A DNA stretch of 64,000 nt from Solwaraspora sp. WMMA2056 (GTDB lineage Bacteria > Actinomycetota > Actinomycetes > Mycobacteriales > Micromonosporaceae). The stretch spans positions 3,534,001 to 3,598,000 of the forward strand of contig NZ_CP128360.1 in assembly GCF_030345095.1 (NCBI RefSeq), given 5' to 3'. The first letter of the stretch is position 1. Every line of letters starts with the position of its first letter. Positions 57,408 through 64,000 of this stretch are shown here, one piece after another. The position numbers and the translations under genes were made by a program. The notes beneath the pieces are model-generated. The model did no database searches and was not told the origin of the DNA. It saw only the letters and a program-made list of their open reading frames with translations.

Positions 57408-58186
57408 CCGTCGCCGTCCGGGTGATCCCCTGCCTCGACGTCGACGCCGGCCGGGTGGTCAAAGGGGTCAACTTCGTCGATCTGCGCGACGCCGGCGACC
57501 CGGTCGAGCTGGCGGCGGCCTACGACGCCGCCGGGGCCGACGAGTTGACCTTCCTCGACGTGACCGCCTCCTCCGACGACCGGGGGACCATGCTCGACGT
57601 GGTCCGCCGGACCGCCGAGTCGGTCTTCATCCCGCTCACTGTCGGCGGCGGCGTGCGGTCCGTGGCCAACGTGGACACGCTGCTGCGCGCGGGTGCGGAC
57701 AAGGTGGGCGTCAACACGGCGGCGATCGCCCGACCGGAGCTGATCGCGGAGATCGCCGACCGGTTCGGTCGGCAGGTGCTGGTGTTGTCACTGGACGTGC
57801 GGCGCGCCGGCGCGACCACGGTGGCCAGCGGTGACACGCCCAGTGGCTTCGAGGTCACCACCCACGGCGGGCGGCGGGGCACCGCCATCGACGCGGTGGC
57901 CTGGGCGCGGCGGGGTGCCGAACTGGGCGCCGGGGAGATCCTGCTGAACTCGATGGACGCCGACGGCACCAAGAGCGGCTTCGACGTCGAGCTGATCGCC
58001 GCGGTCCGGGCGGCGGTCGACATCCCGGTGATCGCCAGCGGCGGGGCCGGCACGACCGGGCATTTCCCGCCGGCGGTCGCGGCCGGCGCCGACGCGGTCC
58101 TCGCCGCCAGCGTCTTCCACTTCGGTGAGCTGACCATCGGGGCCGTCAAGCAGGAGCTGCGGGCCGCCGGCCACCCGGTGCGCTGA
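57404..58186 (+). CDS. hisF: imidazole glycerol phosphate synthase, cyclase subunit HisF
   Basis: This 260-residue TIM barrel uses ammonia from HisH to make IGP and AICAR. Catalytic aspartates are Asp12 in [14 protein letters not shown] and Asp131 in [22 protein letters not shown] and [13 protein letters not shown] are the phosphate-binding loops. GTG 57404 overlaps the priA stop as GTGA. It is the last his gene here; a minus-strand gene converges on it 33 bases after its stop. Confidence 0.96.
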   Translation: MTVAVRVIPCLDVDAGRVVKGVNFVDLRDAGDPVELAAAYDAAGADELTFLDVTASSDDRGTMLDVVRRTAESVFIPLTVGGGVRSVANVDTLLRAGADKVGVNTAAIARPELIAEIADRFGRQVLVLSLDVRRAGATTVASGDTPSGFEVTTHGGRRGTAIDAVAWARRGAELGAGEILLNSMDADGTKSGFDVELIAAVRAAVDIPVIASGGAGTTGHFPPAVAAGADAVLAASVFHFGELTIGAVKQELRAAGHPVR

Positions 58187-58219
58187 CCTCTGACGCCGCA
58201 GGCCGTCGCGCGGTCGGCC

Positions 58220-58696
58220 TCAGCCTGGTCCGGGATGGACGGTGGCCGGGTTCTCCACCGACCGTCGGGGCGCGGGCGGCAGGAACCGCCCGGTGTACTC
58301 GACCATCGCGGCGGCGTGGTCCTGGTCGTCGAGGCGCCAGTCACCGTCGGTCGTGGGGTACCGGCGGTTCAGTACGCCGTGCACACTGTCCACCGTCGTG
58401 GTCAGCCCGCTGCGGGGCCGGTCGCGCCACAGGCGTTCGCCGGCGGCGGTGACCTGGAACCAGCCGTCGCGTACCGACACGAGATCCGCGCCGACCAGTC
58501 GCCGTACGCCGGTCTCGATCTCCTCGCGGGTGGGGATCGCCTGGTTGAGGTGCTCTGCGGTGGCCAGTATGTCGACCAGACGGACGCCCTCCGGCCGGCG
58601 GCTGTCCGGCGATCGCCGGTGCCGGCCGACCTTGCCCGCGATGACCAGCGAGACGAAGATCCACGCGTCGGACCACGCCCACCCCTCGTCCGTCAT
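58220..58696 (-). CDS. hypothetical winged-helix-like protein
   Basis: I do not recognise a named family for this 158-residue protein. The middle part (LVDILATAEHLNQAIPTREEIETGVRRLVGADLV, in pieces) and the following beta-like VSVRDGWFQVTAAGERLW suggest a winged helix of the kind that senses or binds DNA, but no charged recognition helix is obvious. The N-terminus is Trp-rich (WAWSDAWIFVSLVIAGKV). ATG 58696 is only 14 bases from the earliest possible start of the divergent hexosaminidase gene. Similar small proteins are found in actinobacteria without known function. Confidence 0.7.
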   Translation of the reverse strand: MTDEGWAWSDAWIFVSLVIAGKVGRHRRSPDSRRPEGVRLVDILATAEHLNQAIPTREEIETGVRRLVGADLVSVRDGWFQVTAAGERLWRDRPRSGLTTTVDSVHGVLNRRYPTTDGDWRLDDQDHAAAMVEYTGRFLPPAPRRSVENPATVHPGPG

Positions 58697-58752
58697 CCGA
58701 CCATGATGCCGTGTCGGCCGCGCGGACGGTACTCCTGTGCTTGGCTGTGGAC

Positions 58753-60270
58753 ATGTTGTTGCCGCGTCCTACCCGGCTGGTCCGTTCGGCCGGAGACTTC
58801 ACGCTCACCGCGTCGACCGGCGTACAGGCCCCCGACGGCATCGCTGACCTGCTGCGGGAGCTGATCACCCCGGCCACCGGTCTGCCGCTGCCGGACGGTC
58901 CGGCGGCCGGTGCCGGCGGGATGATCAGTATGCGGACGGTGGACGCCGCGCAGCTCGGCGCGGAAGGCTACCGGCTCACCGTCGACCCCTCCGGGGTACG
59001 GGCGGAGGCCGCCACCGAGGTCGGGCTCCGTTGGGCGGTGCAGACGCTGCGCCAGTTGCTGCCCGAGCAGGTGTACGCCGCCGCACCGGTACGCGGGGTG
59101 CCGTGGCGACTGCCGGCGGTCGAGATCGTCGACGTGCCGACGTACGCCTGGCGAGGCTCCCTGCTGGACGTTGCCCGCTGGTGCCATCCGTTGCCGTTCC
59201 TCTACCGCTACGTCGATCTGCTGGCGGCGCACAAGCTCAACACCCTGCACCTGCACCTGACCGACGACCAGGGCTGGCGGTTCGAGGTGCGTCGCTACCC
59301 CCGGCTGACCGAGGTCGGCGGGTACCGGGCCGCCTCACCGGCCGGCCACGCCCGCGACGGCCGCGGCGACGGGGTGCCGCACGGCGGCTGGTACCGGCAG
59401 GCCGACCTACGTGACCTGGTGGCGTACGCGCACCGGCGCGGTGTCCGGATCATGCCGGAGATCGACCTGCCAGGGCACGCCCAGGCGGCGATCGCCGCCT
59501 ATCCCGAGTTCGGCAACGACCACACCCGCCAGCTGGCGGTCCGTACCACCTGGGGCATCTCCACCCACGTGCTCAACCTCGAACCGGCCACCCTGGCCGC
59601 CGTCTGCGACATCTTCGACGAGGTGGTCGACGTGTTTCCGTTCGAGTACGTGCACGTCGGCGGCGACGAGGTGCCCAGCGCGGAGTGGGCGGCCAGCCCG
59701 GCGGCGACCGCCCGGGCCGCCGCGCTGGGGCTGCCCCGGGTCGCCGACCTGCAGGGCTGGTGGACCGGGCAGCTCGCCGCGCACCTGGCCGGACACCGGC
59801 GGCGGATCGCGGTCTGGGACGAACTGCTCGACCGGGGTGCCCCGGCCGGGGCGACGGTCTTCGCCTGGCGGGGCACCGACCGCATCGACGCCGCCCGGGC
59901 GGCCGGGCTGCCGGTGGTCGCCGCGCCGTACACCCACACCTACTTCGACTGGGCCGAGTCCGACGGTCCGGCCGAGCCGCTGGCGATCGCGGGCACGGTG
60001 CCGCTGGAGACGGTGTACGGGTTCCAGCCGGGCGAGGTGCTCGGGGTGCAGGGGCAGTTGTGGAGCGAGTACCTGCCGACGCCGCAGCGGGTGCTGTGGC
60101 GGGCGTTTCCGCGGCTGGCGGCGCTGGCCGAGGTGGGCTGGTCCGGGCCGGTGGCGGTGGACGTCGACGGGGTGGTGCCGGCCGGTACGTGGGTGGAGTT
60201 CCGCGACCGGCTCACCGTCCACCTGCGCCGGCTCGATCAGCTCGGGGTGGGCTACCGGCCGCTGGACTGA
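58753..60270 (+). CDS. beta-N-acetylhexosaminidase, GH20
   Basis: This 505-residue glycoside hydrolase of family 20 cleaves terminal GlcNAc or GalNAc. The N-terminal GH20b-like domain covers about residues 1-110; the TIM barrel follows with YAWRGSLLDVARW, LHLHLTDDQGWR and MPEIDLPGHAQAAI. The catalytic pair Asp305-Glu306 is in HVGGDE at 301-306. There is no signal peptide, so it is probably cytoplasmic, as in muropeptide or chitobiose recycling. ATG 58753 is my choice; GTG 58747 and GTG 58711 are in-frame alternatives. Its 3' end overlaps the convergent yczE-like gene by 59 bases. Confidence 0.92.
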   Translation: MLLPRPTRLVRSAGDFTLTASTGVQAPDGIADLLRELITPATGLPLPDGPAAGAGGMISMRTVDAAQLGAEGYRLTVDPSGVRAEAATEVGLRWAVQTLRQLLPEQVYAAAPVRGVPWRLPAVEIVDVPTYAWRGSLLDVARWCHPLPFLYRYVDLLAAHKLNTLHLHLTDDQGWRFEVRRYPRLTEVGGYRAASPAGHARDGRGDGVPHGGWYRQADLRDLVAYAHRRGVRIMPEIDLPGHAQAAIAAYPEFGNDHTRQLAVRTTWGISTHVLNLEPATLAAVCDIFDEVVDVFPFEYVHVGGDEVPSAEWAASPAATARAAALGLPRVADLQGWWTGQLAAHLAGHRRRIAVWDELLDRGAPAGATVFAWRGTDRIDAARAAGLPVVAAPYTHTYFDWAESDGPAEPLAIAGTVPLETVYGFQPGEVLGVQGQLWSEYLPTPQRVLWRAFPRLAALAEVGWSGPVAVDVDGVVPAGTWVEFRDRLTVHLRRLDQLGVGYRPLD

Positions 60271-60952
60271 GCGGCTCCGCCGCCGTCGGCGGGTCGTCGG
60301 CGGACGGCACCGACGGGGTCGGTGGGCCGTCGGCATCGCGCGGTGCCACCGTGCACAGCGGGAGGAACAGCTGCACCAGTGGTCCGATCGCGACGGCGTA
60401 GAGCACGGTGCCGAGCCCGACGGTGCCGCCCAGCAGCCAGCCGGCGCCGAGGACGGCGACCTCGATCACCGTACGGACCAGTCGGACCGAGTGCCCGGGG
60501 TGCCGGGCCACCCAGCCGGTCATCAGCCCGTCGCGGGGGCCGGGGCCGAGCCGCGAGCCGACGTACAGGCCGGTGGCCAGGCCGTTGAGCACGATGCCGC
60601 TGACCAGCAGTGGCACCCTCGCGGCGATCGCGGCCGGGCCGGGCAGCAGGGCCAGGCTGACGTCCACCGCGATCCCGATGACCAGTACGTTGCTGACGGT
60701 GCCGAGGCCGGGGCGTTGCCGCAGCGGGATCCACAGCAGCAGCACGACCGCCCCGGTGATCACGGTGACGGTGCCGAAGCTGAGCCCGGTCTGTCCGGCG
60801 AGGCCCTGGTGCAGGACGTCCCACGGGTTCAGTCCGAGTCGGGACTCGATCATCATCGCCATGCTGACGCCGTACAGGACCAGACCGAGGTAGAGCTGGC
60901 CGAGTCGGCGGGGGAGCCGACGGCCCGCGCCACGCCCATTGCCAATTTTCAT
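60212..60952 (-). CDS. YczE-like integral membrane protein
   Basis: This 246-residue protein has about five hydrophobic helices and the YczE-type motif MMIESRLGLNPWDVLHQG after the first, followed by GLYVGSRLGPGPRDGLMTG in the third to fourth helix region. The tail after residue 205 is Pro/Ala-rich. YczE proteins are of unknown function, but genes for them are often divergent from a MocR-type regulator, as here (start 61015). I start at ATG 60952; no clear ribosome binding site is seen. The 3' end overlaps the hexosaminidase gene by 59 bases. Confidence 0.85.
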   Translation of the reverse strand: MKIGNGRGAGRRLPRRLGQLYLGLVLYGVSMAMMIESRLGLNPWDVLHQGLAGQTGLSFGTVTVITGAVVLLLWIPLRQRPGLGTVSNVLVIGIAVDVSLALLPGPAAIAARVPLLVSGIVLNGLATGLYVGSRLGPGPRDGLMTGWVARHPGHSVRLVRTVIEVAVLGAGWLLGGTVGLGTVLYAVAIGPLVQLFLPLCTVAPRDADGPPTPSVPSADDPPTAAEPLSPAAGSPPRADRAGAGGR

Positions 60953-60970
60953 CACGCATGCCACTCTGGT

Positions 60971-61000
60971 GGCCAATCCGGCGGATACCTAGGGCCAATC
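60971..61000. promoter_or_regulatory. direct repeats GGCCAATC between yczE and mocR-like genes
   Basis: GGCCAATC occurs at 60971-60978 and 60993-61000, 22 bp or two helical turns apart. GCCAAT occurs again at 60941-60946 and 61037-61042, at both gene starts. MocR regulators bind direct repeats, so this is a likely operator for the divergent pair. Confidence 0.5.
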
Positions 61001-61014
61001 AGGAGTGGGTGGCT

Positions 61015-62475
61015 ATGGCAGTGATCGTTCGGGGTAGCCAATTGGCGCGGCTGCTCGGGCACTGGCATGCGCTGCCGGGCCGGCGCCGCAATCCGGACTA
61101 CGCCGCCCTGGCCGGCGCGGTCCGCGGTCTGCTCGCCGACGGGCGGCTCTCGCTCGGGGTGCGGCTGCCGGCCGAGCGGGAGCTCGCCGAAGCGCTGCGG
61201 GTCAGCCGGACCACGGTCACCGCCGCGTACCGCAGTCTGCGCGAGAGCGGGCACCTGACCAGCCGCCGGGGGGCCGGTAGCTGGACCACGCTGCCCAGCG
61301 GCCATCAGGTCGCCAGCACCGGGTTGTGGACCGCCGAGACCGACCTGGACATGATCGACCTGGGATACGCGGCGTTGGCCGCGCCGCCCGAGCTGGTCCC
61401 GGCGGCCCGGGCCGCCGCCGAGGATCTGCCCCGCTACCTGCAGCACGCCGGCTACTTTCCGACCGGGCTCGCCGAGCTGCGGGCGGCGATCGCCCAGGGC
61501 TACACCCGGCGCGGCCTGCCCACCAGCGCCGAGCAGATCATGGTGACCGGTGGCACCCAGCACGCGCTCGACCTGGTGCTGCGCCTGCTGCTGCCGGCCG
61601 GTGCGCCGGCGCTGGTGGAGTCGCCGACGTACCCGAATGCGCTCGCCGCGTTGGCCGCCCGCCGGGCCCGGATCGCCACCCACGGGCTGGCCACCGGCCC
61701 GGACGGCGGCTGGGACGCCGACCTGCTGCTCGGCGCGATCCGGCAGGAACGCCCCCGGCTGGCCTACCTGATCCCGGAGTTCCAGAACCCGACCGGTCAC
61801 CTGATGACGACCGAGCTGCGGGAGCGGGTGGTCGCGGCGGCCCACGCCAGCGGCACCGATCTGGTGGTGGACGAGTCGTTCGTAGACCTTCCGTTGGACG
61901 GCACCGTGGTCCCGCCGCCGACCGCGGTCTTCGACCGGCACTCCCGGGTGATCTCCATCGGTGGGATGAGCAAGCCGTACTGGGGCGGCCTGCGGATCGG
62001 GTGGGTGCGGGCCTCGGCGCCGCTGGTGCAGCGGCTCGCGGCCCTGCGGGTCGGGGTCGACATGGCCGGGCCGGTGCTCGACCAGTTGGTCGGGGTGCAT
62101 CTGCTGGCCGCCGCCGACCAGATCGTGCCGGCCCGGCTGGCGCAACTGACCGCGCAGCGGGACGCGCTGCTGGCCGAGCTGGGCACGGCGCTGCCGGAGT
62201 GGCGGGTCACCGTGCCGCACGGCGGGGTGACCCTCTGGGCGGAGCTGGACGGTCCGATCTCCAGCGCCCTGGCGCGGGCCGCCGAGGAGGCCGGGGTCCG
62301 GCTGGCGCCGGGCCCCCGGTTCGGCATCGACGGCACCCTCGAGCGCTTCCTGCGGCTACCGTTCACCTTGCCGGTGCCGGTGCTGACCGACGCGGTCCGC
62401 CGGATCGCCGCGGTGCGCTACGACCTTGACCGCACCAGCCGCCGCCAGTGGCGGGAACCCGCCATGATCGCCTGA
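61015..62475 (+). CDS. MocR-type PLP-dependent GntR regulator (YczR-like)
   Basis: This 486-residue fusion has an N-terminal GntR winged helix (about residues 20-90, LPAERELAEALRVSRTTVTA) and an aminotransferase-like fold type I domain. The PLP lysine is Lys320 in GGMSKPYWGGLRIGW; YFPTGLAELRAAIAQGYTRR and EFQNPTGHLM are conserved. MocR proteins act as regulators and normally not as aminotransferases. The divergent neighbour is a YczE-like membrane protein, the known partner of the YczR subgroup. ATG 61015 has AGGAG at 61001-61005. Confidence 0.92.
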   Translation: MAVIVRGSQLARLLGHWHALPGRRRNPDYAALAGAVRGLLADGRLSLGVRLPAERELAEALRVSRTTVTAAYRSLRESGHLTSRRGAGSWTTLPSGHQVASTGLWTAETDLDMIDLGYAALAAPPELVPAARAAAEDLPRYLQHAGYFPTGLAELRAAIAQGYTRRGLPTSAEQIMVTGGTQHALDLVLRLLLPAGAPALVESPTYPNALAALAARRARIATHGLATGPDGGWDADLLLGAIRQERPRLAYLIPEFQNPTGHLMTTELRERVVAAAHASGTDLVVDESFVDLPLDGTVVPPPTAVFDRHSRVISIGGMSKPYWGGLRIGWVRASAPLVQRLAALRVGVDMAGPVLDQLVGVHLLAAADQIVPARLAQLTAQRDALLAELGTALPEWRVTVPHGGVTLWAELDGPISSALARAAEEAGVRLAPGPRFGIDGTLERFLRLPFTLPVPVLTDAVRRIAAVRYDLDRTSRRQWREPAMIA

Positions 62476-62500
62476 CGGCGGCTGGTGCCCGACCCCACGG

Positions 62501-64000
62501 TCAGATCTCGGCGAGTTGACCGGCGTACATCCGGTCGATCTCCGCGGCGAAGTTGCTCTCCACGATCCGGCGTTTGATCTTGAGTGACGGCGTCATCTCG
62601 CCGTCCTCGATGGTCAGGTCCCGATTGAGGATAGTGAACTTCTTGATGGTTTCCCAGCGGTTCAGCTTGCTGTTGAGTTCGGCCACGTACCCCTCGACGA
62701 GCGCGTGCGCCTGCGGCGAGGCGACGATCTCGGCGTACGGCCGGCCGGCCAGCGGGCCACCGGCGGCCCAGCCGGCGATGGCGTCCGGGTCCAGGGTGAC
62801 CAGCATGGTGCAGTAGTTGCGGGCCTGGCCGATCACCACCGCCTGCGAGGTGTACGGGCAGGTGGCCTTGAACAGCCCCTCGATGTGCGACGGCGCGACG
62901 TACTTGCCGCCGGAGGTCTTGACCAGGTCCTTCTTGCGGTCGGTGATGGTGAGGAAGCCGTCGTCGTCGAGCACGCCGATGTCGCCGGTGCGGAAGTAGC
63001 CGCCCTCGGTGAACGCCTCGGTCGTCTCCTGCGGCAGGTTGTGGTAGCCGCGCATCACCGGCGCGCCGCGTAGCAGGACCTCGCCGTCGTCGTCGATGCG
63101 GCACTCCAGGTCACCGAGTGGCTGGCCGACCGTACCGATCTTGATCTGGACCGGTCGGTTGACGAAGTTCGCGGCGCTCGCCTCGGTCAACCCGTATCCT
63201 TCGCAGATCGGCAGGTTCGCGGCGGCGAAGAACTCGGCGATGTCCGGGCTCAGCGGCGCGGAGCCGGAGACCAGCACCCGGATGTGCCCGCCGAGGCGGG
63301 CCTGGAGCTTGCTGAACACCAGTTTCTCGGCGATCGCGTACTTGAGCTTCAGCCCGCCCGGCACCGGTGTGCCGGCCTGCTGCAGGGCGACCCGCTGCCG
63401 GCCGACGCCGACCGCCCAGTTGAAGATCCTGGCCTTGGCGCCGCCGGCGTCGTGGGCGGTGGTGACCGCCTTGTTGTAGACCTTCTCGAAGATCCGGGGG
63501 GCGGCGCACATCAGCGTGGGGCGGACCACCGCCAGCATCTCGACCAGCTTGTCCACCCGGCCGTCCACGTAGGTGGGAAGTCCGACGTGGATGATGCTGC
63601 AGAGCAGGGTCTTGCCGAACGAGTGCGACAGCGGCAGCCAGAGGTACTGCAGGTCGTCGGGGTTCATGATGCCCAGGTCGGCCTGGGCCACCGCCTCCCA
63701 GCACCAGCCCCGGTGCAGCAGTTCGACGCCCTTGGGGCGGCCGGTGGTGCCGGAGGTGTAGATCAGGGTGGCCAGGTGCTCCGGCTCGATCGTGGTGGCG
63801 ATCCGCTCGATCAGCCCGGGTTCGTCGGCCAGCGCCCGGGCGCCGCGTTCCTCCAGCTGCGCCAGGGTCAGCTGGGGGACGGCCGCGGCCGGGTCGGGCT
63901 CGCCGTCCATCAGCACCACATGGGTCAGCGCGGGCAGCTCGGCACCGGTGATCTTGCCGGCCTGGGTGGGGTTCTCGGCGATGAGGACCTTGGATCCCGA
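62501..64000 (-). CDS. long-chain acyl-CoA synthetase (AMP-binding), 5' end beyond window
   Basis: This is the C-terminal 499 codons of an ANL-family adenylate-forming enzyme; the frame continues open past 64000, so the start is outside the window. The P-loop-like motif LIYTSGTTGRPKGVEL, the motif GYGLTEASAANFVNR, the hinge region TGDIGVLDDDGFLTITDRKK and the C-terminal Lys region KFTILNRDLTIEDGEMTPSLKIKRR are present. It resembles FadD15-like acyl-CoA synthetases that activate fatty acids with ATP and CoA. It converges on the MocR-like gene, with 25 bases between stops. Confidence 0.92.
   Translation of the reverse strand, partial: SGSKVLIAENPTQAGKITGAELPALTHVVLMDGEPDPAAAVPQLTLAQLEERGARALADEPGLIERIATTIEPEHLATLIYTSGTTGRPKGVELLHRGWCWEAVAQADLGIMNPDDLQYLWLPLSHSFGKTLLCSIIHVGLPTYVDGRVDKLVEMLAVVRPTLMCAAPRIFEKVYNKAVTTAHDAGGAKARIFNWAVGVGRQRVALQQAGTPVPGGLKLKYAIAEKLVFSKLQARLGGHIRVLVSGSAPLSPDIAEFFAAANLPICEGYGLTEASAANFVNRPVQIKIGTVGQPLGDLECRIDDDGEVLLRGAPVMRGYHNLPQETTEAFTEGGYFRTGDIGVLDDDGFLTITDRKKDLVKTSGGKYVAPSHIEGLFKATCPYTSQAVVIGQARNYCTMLVTLDPDAIAGWAAGGPLAGRPYAEIVASPQAHALVEGYVAELNSKLNRWETIKKFTILNRDLTIEDGEMTPSLKIKRRIVESNFAAEIDRMYAGQLAEI

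Overview
The window is a chromosomal segment of a very high-GC actinomycete. The gene order (mraZ-rsmH-ftsL-ftsI-murE-murF-mraY-ftsW-murG-murC-ftsQ-ftsZ-ylmE-sepF-yggT-divIVA), the very frequent ATGA/GTGA start-stop overlaps, the many GTG starts, the several leaderless-looking promoters, a PriA-type hisA and a MurT/GatD pair beside the dcw cluster all fit the Micromonosporaceae (Micromonospora/Salinispora-like). That family assignment is inference from gene content and codon use, not from a database match. I see no tRNA, rRNA, insertion sequence, prophage or CRISPR array. This is ordinary core chromosome with interesting regulatory DNA.

Layout. 1-5701: a DUF3040 membrane protein and, on the minus strand, a MoxR ATPase / DUF58 / transglutaminase (TgpA-like) operon. 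6214-13081: a membrane-anchored universal stress protein and a six-gene Mrp Na+/H+ antiporter operon in which MrpA and MrpB are fused. 13144-16205: leuS preceded by a 12-residue leader peptide with four consecutive Leu codons and an intrinsic terminator, a classical attenuator. 16266-20305: an HxlR regulator divergent from an NmrA-like reductase, then the minus-strand operon murT-gatD-TVP38. 20428-39386: MraZ operators and the division and cell wall (dcw) cluster, which lacks murD and pgeF at their usual places. 39439-47031: DUF167, a TraR/DksA-type zinc-finger protein behind a structured AT-rich leader, lspA, rluD, a membrane-anchored protein of unknown function, a MinD/ParA-like ATPase with a long Pro-rich tail and an AftA-like membrane glycosyltransferase. 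47217-52174: dnaE, a DUF2567-like membrane protein and a LON-domain protein. 52262-58186: a his operon (hisD-hisC-hisB-small membrane protein-hisH-small membrane protein-priA-hisF). 58220-64000: a small winged-helix-like protein, a GH20 hexosaminidase, a divergent YczE/MocR (YczR-like) pair and the 3' part of a long-chain acyl-CoA synthetase that runs off the right edge.

How the parts work together. The dcw genes supply cytoplasmic peptidoglycan precursors (MurC, E, F), lipid I and II (MraY, MurG), and the septal machinery (FtsL, FtsI, FtsW, FtsQ, FtsZ, SepF, DivIVA). MurT/GatD, encoded back to back with the cluster, amidates lipid II glutamate. A second, inverted set of MraZ boxes lies on the murT side of the intergenic region, which suggests that MraZ may coordinate both operons. 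The missing murD means that the D-Glu-adding step must be encoded elsewhere or be done by another route.

The most notable signals are the leuS attenuator, the inverted MraZ boxes, the 21-bp perfect inverted repeat in the first 20 codons of pbpB, the structured leader before the DksA-like gene, the missing murD, and a recurrent TANNNT-N6-8-(A/G)TG arrangement consistent with leaderless transcription. All start choices are my readings from start codons, ribosome binding sites and family length.
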